DNA of 64,000 nucleotides, taken from the NCBI GenBank assembly GCA_963580455.1, contig OY756970.1, positions 23,560,001-23,624,000 of the forward strand. The letters run 5' to 3'. The translations under genes and the position numbers were made by a program. Of this stretch, positions 37,310 to 48,479 are shown one piece after another (positions within the stretch are counted from its first letter, which is position 1; each line of letters opens with the position of its first letter). The notes beneath the pieces were generated by a model. That model did not search any database. It saw nothing but the letters and a program-made list of their open reading frames with translations, and had not been told where the DNA came from. The DNA is from Euonymus europaeus. Lineage: Eukaryota; Streptophyta; Magnoliopsida; Celastrales; Celastraceae.

Positions 37310-38762
37310 TTCCGATGATTGCTGCTTCTGCTTTAATTGTATAATACTCTCTTGCAATTCGACTCAGGTAACATGTCTTGCATTTCGGTTCTGTATACTT
37401 GTTGCTTGTGTACCCATGGGCTTTGCTCGTGAGCAACATTTGTTGGTTTTTGTGCTCTATTATATGCTTGACCCATGTATTCAAGCTCTCTCTCTCTGTA
37501 TTTCTTGGCTTAAGCTACAAAGCAGTCTAGTTAAATAACTGTATAAAAATGATCAACTTTCTTATCATTAGATTAAATGGTATAATCTCCATCATTGAAA
37601 AAAAAATATTTAAAATATAATTTTTACAGTAAATATTCAGCTTGCGCCTAATTAATATTTTGAAGATATGTACTTGTTCAAGATATGCGGGGCACCGTCC
37701 CTTATTTACTATTAGATTAATTATTCTAATCTCAACCATTAAAAAAAATTACATAAATATCTATATTTCTCTAACTAATAATTTGACGATGTTAATCTCA
37801 CTACAAGAATTTTACGATAATATTGATTATCAATCGAAAATTTTCATCGTTAAAACCGTAATAGATAATCTAAACACCGATGAAAAAAATTTCGTTGGTA
37901 ATTACCGATGAATTTTTTCGTTAGCCAAAAATTTTAAAAAATAAATTTTGTATCCGTCGACAAAAAATAAAAAATAAATTTCGCCTGTAATCCGTCAGCA
38001 AAAAAAATTAAAAAATCATCAATAATCCGTTAACAAAATAAAAATTTATAAATAATCCATCAAAAGAATGAAAAAAATAATAAAATAATAATTTTCATCG
38101 CAAGTTTTTCATTAATAATAAGTTAAAATTTCATATCCACTTTTATTATATCATTCTCATAATAAAATTTTAAAAAAAAAATAAAAATCATTTATCGCAT
38201 CGTCTAGTGGAATGGACTGGATCCTACTTAAACGGCATGCTTCAAATACGCCTTTACTCATATTAAGATGGGATCAATTGGAATTTTCCAATTTTTTGGG
38301 TAAGGCCCTTTGGGTCAGCTTGTTATTGAACATGTGTTAACCATTAATGCTGATCCAATTCTGTTAATTGTTACGACGAAAATCGTAGTCCAATTCACTC
38401 CCGTAAATGGAGGCCCAATGCATTCACCCGAAAATCGACTACTACTCTCTTATCTCTATGGTCTCCTCCCCCGCAGAAATGGGTACCCAAAAGCTGTGAA
38501 ATGTAGATTTTCCAAGTAGGCTTGCAAGCATAGACCACTTGCATGCATTCATAAAGTACATATTGAAATAGAAGATTGTACTATGGAGATGCAAAGGATT
38601 TCACTTATTTATGTTTCCCACAAATGTTCAACTCTATCACACTTCTCACCTTATCCCTTTGTGGAATGCTGCGTCACTGGTAGTGGCGTAGTAGGATTTA
38701 TTGGATACCACCCTCTCTTCCAAATCCTTTCCGCATGCTGAGAAAGGTGAATTCCATATATT
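37310..38762. other. Convergent intergenic region
   Basis: Between the 3' ends of the RBM22-like and phosphorylase genes. Holds a CT-run near 37487, AT-rich DNA, and a CACTA-transposon end described separately. No gene seen. Confidence 0.55.
37799..38130 (+). mobile_element. Terminal fragment of a CACTA (En/Spm) transposon
   Basis: Begins CACTACAAGAATTTT at 37799, the standard terminal motif of plant CACTA elements. It is followed by short repeated words in both directions, as in CACTA subterminal regions: ACCGATGAA (37877, 37904), TTCGTTGG/TTCGTTAG, and AATCCGTCAGC / ATCCGTCGAC / AATCCGTTAAC. No matching TTCTTGTAGTG end is seen downstream, so it is a solo or decayed end. Confidence 0.6.
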
Positions 38763-39711
38763 TTAAGGCACTGGGCACTCCTCTATATTCCAAATCTCTT
38801 TCGCATACTGAGCGATTGTCCTGTCACTGCTAAATTTGCCACTGCCGGCAGTGCTTAGAATAGACATTTTCAGCCATCTCTTCTGGTCTCTGAAAAAGAA
38901 ATGCAAAATAATAATAAAATTTAATTCAAAGTTAATATAAATATATTGGTGCATTTCATAAGCCAATCTATGGAATCTGCTTGCATTTTTTTAATATAAG
39001 CATGTTTGCAAATGCTGATAAAGTGATACTTACTTGTAAGCTTCATCGACTCTTGCCTGAGCATCCATGTAGCTTGGGAAGTCATAACCAACAAGAAAAT
39101 AATCGCCACGACCAAATCCTGAATTCCCCTCCAAGGATTCAAGGAGTGGGTTGTAGTCATAGCTACCAAACACTCCACTCCTTATAAACTGCTTGGCCTC
39201 GTCAAATCGAGGATCTGGTTTGAACTGTGTGTAATAGGGAAAGATTAGCTTTCAAGCTTGGACATCGTGCCAATATATTGTTTTTGAGGTATTTTCGACC
39301 ATTTTCCTGTGATTAAACAACACAGCAGCCAAACACAAGGTAAACAAAAAAAAATGTAAAAGAGAGTTCAGATACACATACCAAACCATTTTCTCTTTCC
39401 TCGCGCAACCTAGGGACTTCATCTGCTGTCGCCCCAAAAAGAAAGAAGTTTTCATCTCCTATTTCCTCTCTAATCTCCACGTTAGCCCCGTCCAGTGTTC
39501 CTATTATGAGACAACCATTAAGTGCGAATTTCATGTTGCTTGTACCACTTGCCTCCATGCCTGCAGTGCTGATATGCTGTGACAGCTCACTTCCTGGAAT
39601 GAGCATTTCCGCTACAGATACATTATAATTCGGTACAAATACTACCTGAAAGTTGCAAAGGTCAAATACAGAAAGAGGAGTTATCAGTGCCACATTAAAA
39701 TAAAGTTACAT

Positions 39712-39758
<47 letters not shown>

Positions 39759-42700
39759 GCTCGTAGTATGCCATGGTAAACAACTCACACAATGGCTCCC
39801 GTGAAAGGGGCGATCTCAGCAATAGCAAGATGGACATGTGACGAAATAAATGATAGAAAGCATTTATAATTCCAAATAACATGCTCACAAAAGGCATTTT
39901 TATGAAAAACACGATGCCTTTTCCAAACAGGAAGTATCTGAAGAAAGTGCACAAGACATTGCTAATGCACTAGCATACCTGCATGAGGGTAAAACAAATA
40001 GACTACCAAGCTTTAAGACTTAAGAGTCACAAGTTTCAGATTCTGGTGGGTCAACTTCGTTGGTCCTTAGATCAAAGGTTCTTCCCCAGAAAAATAGAAA
40101 ATCTGGGGTCTTTCAGTTTCAAGGTCAGTGGCTCAAAGCCAGCTGTAAGCTTGAATATAATGCTAGATGCTCATCAGATATCCAGATGCACATCCTTGTC
40201 AACCAGGAATGTACATTTTAATAATTAGTCAATTTAGTCGTCTTTAATTGCATGTACCAAGCAGGACTAGACACTGAAGATTGCAATTATTTAGTGTTAC
40301 TACCTTCAAATAATCATTGACCTCAGGGTCATTATTGACAACAGCTCCAACATCATTCACTAGCCTGACTATTCTCTTAGCATTTGTGTATGTTGAAAAA
40401 GCTTTTCCCCCAAACATTACAGTGCGTGAGACTGTCTTCTTCCGCTCTTCAGTACTCATCTCCTGCCATAGTTCAGTTTGAACAAAATTCTCAGTGACAG
40501 TCCTTGTATTTTCCATAACAAATATTGTATCTGAGCTACAAAGAGACATTTCTGGAGAAACTATGTGGGAGATTGATAAAAAATTATCATCTTTTAACTT
40601 TTAGTTATCTTGTACAGCACAGCTAAGGAAATGAACATCATAAATATCCATCAGAAAGCGATGTAATAGATCACGCAGCACAAATATCATTATAGACAAT
40701 ACTTTAACGATAGTTCATTATCAGTTGTAAGGTTTACTGGATCATTCCAATAGCGCTATCAGTAACAAACTGAAATCATAATATTGATAAGTATGTAAAG
40801 CAAGAACACGAATTTTATAGCAATATTTCATGCAGGTAAAGCATATCCGTTATACCTTCAGTTTCTTGTATCTATAGATTGCACCCATAATATTCAGTAG
40901 CTGCCTCTTATATTCATGGATGCGCTTCACTTGTATATCAAATAGACTACTTGGGTCAATGCTTACACCTGCCACTTGCAGTATGTACTGTGCCAAACGT
41001 TGTTTATTGGACAATTTTGCATATGCCCATTCCGCTTGCAAGTCCTCATTGTCAGAGAACTATTTCAGAAAGTGTTAGTACTAAATGCCACTGTCATTCA
41101 ATGAACTAGTTTTATACATGGAAAAATACGTACTTGTTGAAGACCAACAAGTAGGTCAAGGTTGGTAACCCACTGGTCGGTCTTTAACCATTTGGTAATT
41201 ATGCTACTGAGCTCAGGACTGCAAAACCGGAGCCATCGTCGAGGAGTAATGCCATTTGTTTTATTCTGAAACTTTTTGGGCCATATAGATACGTAGTCTG
41301 CAAACAACTCGGACTTCAAAATGTCACTGTGCAACTGGGCAACGCCATTCACCTACAAAGAGATAGGTGGCAACAAACATAGCTCTTTATTTTCCATGAG
41401 ATCATTCAACAGTTTTAAACGAAACACAAGTTAAACCTTTGACGAGGAAGAAAAAGGAAATGAGGCTGAGTGTGTAAATCAATTGTATTTCAACAAGCAT
41501 ATGAAAAAATGACAAAACTACTGGAAAAGCTCAACCTAAAATGGCACTGCAGGAGTTAATTGGTTGTAAAAGTATTCAGATTGACTTAATTAACATAAAT
41601 CGTTAAATTTGTGCAAGTATCATGTTTATTGAAATTACAGGGGAAACACCCAAGTAAATCTAATCGAATTTAGTCATTGTCTAGAGTTAGCACTTCAAAA
41701 TAAATAATGAACGCAGTAAAAGTTTTCTCATAATCATAGCAGGTTACTTTGAGTATTAGAAGACAAATTGCGACTATATTCAGAATTTCAGATACAATTA
41801 TGCCTTTAAATTTCAAAATGATGACACATGAGACGGTCATTAGATATCCAAATGATGCTTTCTTACTGTGTGGGAAGATACTACGCATAAGTTTGCCATC
41901 CGCACAACTGGCTTCTGGGGATTACTATCCATGATGCGCATACTAGAAACCTTACTTTCAAGGTCAGGTCGTGTGCTGCATAATATTTCGACGAACTGCA
42001 TATTTTGATGTTACATTAAGAAATAAGTACTCCATGAATAAATCTGGAGACTGGAGTTGGCAGAAAACTGAAAGGAGTAGTACCCTCTTGTCAATCTCTT
42101 GTATGATTTCCATGTGACGAGGAAGAAGTTTCCACATCACAGCTTGTGACCACTTCTCAAGTGCTTCAGGCAGGACAGTATGATTAGTGTAGGCAATTGT
42201 CCTGGAGAAATTTTCAGTGTTTGATGTTTCATTAAATCCCAGTTCAAAAGTGCATTGCAAGATCTGCTGAAATGTATTGGAGAAGAAGTTTGTAACGCCG
42301 AAACCTCATCTAGGAGTTCTAGAAAATGCTAAAGTACCTATTTGTCACATCCCAAGCCTCATCCCATCCAAGTCCCTCGTCATCCATTAGTAATCTCATC
42401 AACTCTGGAATGGAAAGTGTGGGATGAGTATCGTTCAGTTGCATGGCTACTTTGCTGGGAAATTCAGACCACTGCCATGAGTCCTTCCCACTTCTTCTCT
42501 CCTTAAATCTGAGAATTATGTCCTGCAAATGGTCGCAAGATCAAAAATGAAGTTCAATCTTACTAGCCTAGGAAAACTGGAGAGCAGTAAGAATGTAAGA
42601 TTGGGCTAACATGCATTGTTCACTACACTGCATGTCTGAATATAAAAACTAAATTTCTTAGAATAACTTTCCCTCAATTGTCACGAGATAGGCAATGTCT

Positions 42701-45055
42701 CTCTAAATGAATGAAGAGGTGCCAAGTGGTCATTCAACCAGCTGGGTAAATTGCATTCAATTAGGATTTAAGACCTCAACCAGGACGAATATATGTGCAT
42801 ATTTGAATTCCAAGAAAGTTTCCAATTCTGTTAAAGCGTGCTACAATTCTAAACGTGTTCAACAATATTCTAAGAGATTAAGAGATAATATTTTAACCCA
42901 ACTGTCATCAAGTTACAAAAATTGTGGGAAAATTCAGCAGCAAGTACTTGTTGCCTGTATGCAACCATTTAATGCGTCTAGGAATTCAGGCTTACATGAA
43001 GGCTGAGGGAAAAAAAATTATGCGGTACGAAAAAGGTAAGTATAACTGAGTTAACCAACTTGAAGTGATGCACTGCAGAGGAAGAATTGTTGCTTCAGCC
43101 TTAAAAGCTTTCCTTCTTCCGTTGCATCTCCAGGATATAGAGTAGCACAAATCTGCATACATGATTACCAACTAAGTTATGTTTCAGGAAATCACGCGCA
43201 GTTTTAGCTGAGGATAAGAGGCTAGAGTTTCTTCATCTTGTGCTAAGAAACAGGTAATTTGAGCATAAAAGGGAAAGACATAGGCACACTGAAGCATTTG
43301 ACAAATTGCACTTGGCCGACTCTATAATTCAGGCTAATATACCAAGAGGACTATGATCCCACAAAATAATTTACGACTAACCTGCTGAGCTCTAGAATGT
43401 AGCTGTCCAGCAGATTCGTACAGGCCATCATTGAACTGTGAGAGGTCGAAGTCCTCTGCGCAAGATTTTGCCTCCCAGAGACGAAGACTAATAGTGTTCT
43501 TGGTTTTGTGTCCTGGAATTGGCACATCATAAGCTAGTGCTTGCATAAGCTCTCCACCAACCCATTTTCGACTGGAATACACAGGCATTATTTTCTATAC
43601 AAATGCAAAATTGTTGTGCGCATCACTGCACATTAAGGAAGATATCTTGAAACCAGTTTATTACACCTATAAGGCTATAATTAGACACTTACGATCCATT
43701 TGGGTTAACTTCCACGTGCCCAAAGAATCTCACAGGGAATACAATGTCGTGCCTGACAATCTCCCAAGGACTGAACTTCTGTGAGATAAATTAAAAGAAA
43801 CCATCAGTAAAATCTCAAGATATAATCAAATGTAGAGACAGAGCTTTCAAGTGAACTGGACCTCAAGCCAATCCTCAGCAATTTCTTCCTGACCATCCTT
43901 GGTGATCAGCTGCTTGAATAGCCCATATCTGTATCTGAGGCCATAGCCCCATGCAGGCAAATTCAATGTCGCCATGGAGTCCAGGAAGCATGAAGCAAGC
44001 CTTCCCAGACCACCATTACCAAGTGCCGCATCTTTCTCCTACAAATACCATTTCAAACAACCATCATCTTATTGCCATTTTGAAACTGGATACAGATTCA
44101 TGTTTATACATTAAACAAATTTGATACAAAATAGAATCTAAGAATGCACATCGATTACATCTAATGGCAGGATGAATCCCGTAAGAAAGCATCAGAAGAT
44201 GAATCAAATCTGCAGTTAAATAATAAATGGAACAAAGAAAGAAAAAAAAGGCTCTTGCATTACTGTTTCTTGAATAATATTCAACTATGGTATAGAGAAT
44301 GAGTTTATGCATAATAAATGATAAAATCAAATCACCTGCTCAGCTATATCTTCGAGTTCATGCCCCAACTTATTTAATGCATCAGCATATGCATCTTGAA
44401 TATCTAGGTTCCCAATAGCATTTGTCAAAGCTCGTCCTTGAAGATACTCCATTGATAAGTAGTATGTTTGCTTCGGATCAACTTTGTGAAAATGACGATA
44501 GGTTTCATTCCATTGCTACAACAGTGACAAAGGATACACAAAAACACTATCAGTCTAGCTGAATTAAACAATAAATTTAGTAATAACACCAAACAGTAAC
44601 CAGCTGAGAGAATGCAGTAATGCACCTAAAGCCATAGAGAGGTACAGAAAAAGCAGACTTCATCTAGCACCCATTTTCCTTGTTCAAAACTAGGTACAAT
44701 TCTTCTAATTGGATACAAATTATGCAAATATAAAGCCAACACAAGTTCCACAGCAGATGGATTAAAAAATGAGGAACTTAAACGATTATATGGGACAACA
44801 AAAGAAACCATTTTGGTAATCAATCAACACAAGTCTTACTTGTATCAGGCGATCACGGACACTCTCTGCTGTGGCATAGAAAGCTTGCTCTGGCTCGAAT
44901 TTGAAAGGAGAAAAGTGAGGGCTGTACTGAGCGTGGTAATTGATATTGGCGGCTATTTCCGCCGGCTCTTCCGCCAACGGATGGGCAGTGGCCGGGATCT
45001 TTTCTGAAATTCCAGATGCAACTGTGGCGCTATTGACTTTCCCAGTGTCTGCCAT
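38763..45055 (-). CDS. PHS2: Alpha-glucan phosphorylase, cytosolic (H-type)
   Basis: Fifteen exons, minus strand: 44840-45055, 44336-44515, 43862-44038, 43693-43778, 43382-43571, 43060-43152, 42338-42522, 42084-42201, 41867-41995, 41134-41352, 40856-41059, 40304-40462, 39382-39645, 39034-39224 and 38763-38889, joining without a frame break to 845 residues. GT35 enzyme that reversibly frees glucose 1-phosphate from soluble heteroglycans, in the maltose pathway after starch breakdown at night. The PLP lysine is about residue 691 in the signature [14 protein letters not shown]. The N-terminus lacks a transit peptide and the roughly 80-residue plastid-type insertion is absent, so this is the cytosolic isoform. 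It ends ECPVP, as in other plants. All joins use GT-AG. Intron 13 has a (GA)n run. Confidence 0.97.
39716..39754 (+). repeat. (GA)n microsatellite in PHS2 intron
   Basis: About 39 bases of uninterrupted GA/AG dinucleotides. Likely length-variable. A shorter (GA)n occurs at 56324-56347. Confidence 0.95.
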
Positions 45056-46011
45056 TGCCGATTCTCTCTCTAGCTACCACCACAACGGATTACTTCAACG
45101 AACATAAAAATACACATTAAATGTCAAAGCAGGTAAATTTATTGCAAATAACAAATACCCAAAACGCAACAATGAAGTAATTAAGCAAATACCTCAGTGA
45201 ATTTCAGCTTCAAACGCTTGAAACCAAACACTGAAACTATTGAAATCAAAACGATCAAGACTGATATATGCATATAGAGTGAGAGTGCAGTTCGCTTTCA
45301 ATAAACCAACTTCCAGAAAATATCATAAGGGATACTTCTACAGAAAATCCAATTAAGGGACCGAATATGGGAAGAAAAATATTAGATTTTTAATGGGGAA
45401 ATGGACAAATATAAAAAGAACGAACGTGATTGAAGCGGAAGTGATTGGAGAATGTGAGGATCACATGAGTCTGTGATCGAGTAGGATTGAGCGGTGGGCA
45501 TAACACGTTCGGTGCATTGGATCACGTCTCTGTTTACTTCTTTTCCAAAAGGGCAAAAATAGCAGGGTTCCTGTGGTTGCTTTTATTCAAAGAAAAAATA
45601 CATATTTTACATTTTATCATTATGGGCTGAGCTCGTGAGTCGTACCAAGTAATTATTACTTTATGCGCTTCAAAATATCTTCTTTTTTACTTTTCGCAAT
45701 TTATATTTACAATTTTCTGTATGTTTTTAGTTTTAACCATGAACTTAACTCCATCTGATCTACGACCGCAAAAAGGTTGGAAGGGAAAAAAAAGTAAACT
45801 GGAGATGTGAAACAGGTTATTGATTCCAAATATACATAGCGAACACTAGTGATTGTAAGCGAAACTCGATAATGGGATATATGTACAGAACATATGGAAC
45901 AACAACAATCTAATATGAATATCAAAGTAATCCAATTCGAATCTCGAATTCAAACCCCACCAGCTCCCTCTACACCAAAAAAATCTGACACACCAAAACT
46001 CTCATACTCAA
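45056..46011. other. PHS2 leader and promoter, and 3' region of the kinase
   Basis: The CT-rich sequence just after 45055 is the PHS2 leader; TACCTCAG-type signals near 45192 suggest a 5' UTR intron. Further right is AT-rich promoter DNA and the 3' flank of the minus-strand kinase locus. No separate gene. Confidence 0.5.
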
Positions 46012-46140
46012 TTATGCAGAAATAAATTCAAGGCTGTCTCCATTATCGATTCCAAATGATGTATACTTGCTTTTCTTTGCATCTCTCGCCGGAAAGTCTG
46101 CAGAATGGTGAGAAGGAGAAAGGACTGGTCTTTCCGTTAA

Positions 46141-46754
46141 TGGTCCGTTTGTTTGGAGGAAAATCAACATCTCATGGAAAATATATCTTAAAACAATTAA
46201 TTTCTAGTGTTTAGAAAAAAAATTGCTAATATTTTTCATTGTTTGGTGAAATTCTAGACCGTTAGATGTAAACTCAAAACAAACAATTTTTCAATTATGA
46301 TGAAATTGATTTTTGTTTTGAAAACAAAAGATATATCGTTGAATTTTAAAACTGATCAAAGTATAATTATAATTTTTCATATTTTTTTATAAAAATTTTG
46401 GACCCCAAAAATTAGAACCTTATTTTAAGAGTTCATTTTAGGACCTCGATTTTAATATATATATTGTATCTTTTATATATATGCAGTATTATGTATAAAA
46501 GATATAATTTTAATTTAGTTCATTGTTATTCTCATGTATACATCGACAAAAGAAAATTCTTAATGATATTTTAATGCTATGAGAAAAATAACTTCCCAAG
46601 AAATATAAGGGGAGTTGCTTTCAATCTTAGAACCCTTATTATGAGTTGACTTATTATAAATTTTGTTTAACTGATTTTATTTTCTTATCTCCAAACACTA
46701 CAAAGTTATGAAAACATTTTCAAGATGTTGGTTTTCCTCCAAACATACGGAGCA
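46141..46754. mobile_element. MITE with TIRs and TAA target duplication
   Basis: The left end TGGTCCGTTTGTTTGGAGG and the right end, read in reverse, TGCTCCGTATGTTTGGAGG match at most positions and stay alike for about 30 bases. TAA flanks both sides (46138-46140 and 46755-46757), a 3-base duplication as for PIF/Harbinger elements. AT-rich interior of 614 bases with no coding capacity. Sits in the last exon of the kinase locus. Confidence 0.75.
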
Positions 46755-46798
46755 TAAGTCTTTTCGGATTTTCCATAAAACCTCTGCACATTTTTGCA

Positions 46799-47504
46799 TG
46801 TTAGAACTCCCACATCTACCGATGTGTGAGGTTAACTCTCTTTATTAGAGAGAAGGTCCACCTCCACTAATAACAAGGCATTTTCCTTTGTGTAGTGAAT
46901 TGGGTGCAATCTCACTTGCTACACTTGAGAAGTAACAAAGTCATGTGGGCTCGTTATATCCATGTGAACCGGACAACCCATATATGGGCTCAATATATCC
47001 TGTGAACTGGACAATATTGTTACTATGTAGGGGGCGTGAAATTTACAACATGGTATCGGAGGTAGGTTGCTCGGGGATATGACCTCTACTCTACTTGTTG
47101 GGTCTGTGGTATAATGTATAACCCAGCCAATAAGTGCGGGGGAGTGTTAGAACTCTCACATCTCAAGTTGAAATTAGATATGACATATACTCTACTTGTT
47201 GGGTCTGTGGTATAACTCAGTCAATAAGTGCGGGGAAGTGTTAGAACTCCCGCATCTGTACGATGTGGGAGGTTAACTCTCTTTATTAGAGAGAAGACCC
47301 ACCTCCACTAATAATAAGGCCTTTCCCTTTATGTAGTGAGTTGAGTCCAAACCCACTTGCTACACTTGAGGAAGAACAAAGCCGTGCGGACCCGTTGTAT
47401 CCATGTGAACCGAACAACCCATATATAGGCCCGATGTATCCTGTGAACCAGACAACCTAAAGCGGACAATATCATTACTATGTAGGGGTGTAGAATTTAC
47501 AACA
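46799..47504 (+). mobile_element. TRIM (short LTR retrotransposon) in a kinase exon
   Basis: LTRs at 46799-47050 and 47239-47504 start TGTTAGAACTC and end TTTACAACA; by eye they are about 85-90% alike. The primer-binding site TGGTATCGGAG (47051) resembles the TGGTATCAGAGC used by elements primed from initiator Met-tRNA. Purine-rich AGTGCGGGGGAG precedes an LTR-like start at 47145, and the internal 3' part with a stub of LTR is tandemly duplicated before the real 3' LTR. TTGCA flanks both sides (46794-46798, 47505-47509). No coding sequence, so non-autonomous. Confidence 0.88.
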
Positions 47505-47788
47505 TTGCATGGAAGGTCTTGATTTTCTGGTGGTTGCAAGGCATTGCTGAGCCAGTTTGAGGACTTTCTCCATTGCCATGTTTGATGCTGGACTCCTTCG
47601 TAGCCTAGGATCCATCGCAATTATAGCATCTCCTTCTTTAAATCTTTTAATTGCCTGTAATAGATTGTTTGAATTGTGTAAGATAATATTGTCACAGGTG
47701 TAAACTTTTTTAATTATTGGAACAATGCTGCAAAGTATCAGTAATGTTCCAAAATAAAAACAACAAGAACATGAAATCATGGACATAC

Positions 47789-48479
47789 TGATAGAGTCCC
47801 ACCTAGGAAGATGGTGAAGAGGCACTTGATAAGTGGGGGCACCGAGCCTTGGTTACAGCTGGCCTATTGGTGGGTGACGATTAGGCCTTGGTTGTTAATG
47901 GAGGTATCAGCCAAGGTTTTCTAGTGGTAGTGGCCAGCCCATAAGCGGGTGCTTGACCAGCCACTGGACTTTGGTTACAGCTGGCCCATTGGTGGGTAAC
48001 AGTTGGGCCTTAGTTGTTAGTGGAGGTAGAGGTCAGTTGGGCTCGCGTATGGATGTGGGCCTAGCCCAGTCTCGTGTGGGCGTGACTGGTCCTTATCAAT
48101 GGTATCGAAGCTCTATCGATCTTTCGACTTGGGACTGCTCCTACGGAGTGGCCGGCCATGGGAGTGTCTGCCTGGAATAGATAGAAGCCCCATGGTGCTC
48201 GACCAACGCCCACGTTGGTCTTCAAGGGGAGAGTATTGATAGAGTCCCACATCGAAAGATGTGGTAGCTACGCCCACGTCCATACGCGAGCCCAACTGAC
48301 CCCTACCTCCACTAACAACCAAGACCCAATTGTCACCCACCAATCGGCCAGCTGTAACCAATCCCCAGTGGATGGTCAAGCACCCACTCATAGGCTGGCT
48401 ACTACCACTAAAAAACCTTGATTGATAGGAAGAGACAGTGCCTCTTCACAACCACATCTTCCGATGTGGGACTCTATCA
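47789..48479. mobile_element. TRIM-like element with inverted LTRs
   Basis: The left LTR 47789-48098 runs TGATAGAGTCCCACC..CCTTATCA. Then come a primer-binding-like TGGTATCGAAGC (48100), an internal part of about 135 bases, a purine tract AAGGGGAGAG, and the right LTR 48237-48479. The right LTR starts TGATAGAGTCCCACATC and ends GATGTGGGACTCTATCA, and its interior is the reverse complement of the left LTR (for example TTGGGCTCGCGTATGGATG against CATACGCGAGCCCAA). Lies in the intron before the last kinase exon. No clear target duplication. Confidence 0.7.

Noticed and set aside
46698..46757. Kinase C-terminus ending at the stop at 46698
   Set aside because: This tail is encoded by the inverted-repeat end of the MITE, so it is not the ancestral C-terminus, though it may have been used for a time.
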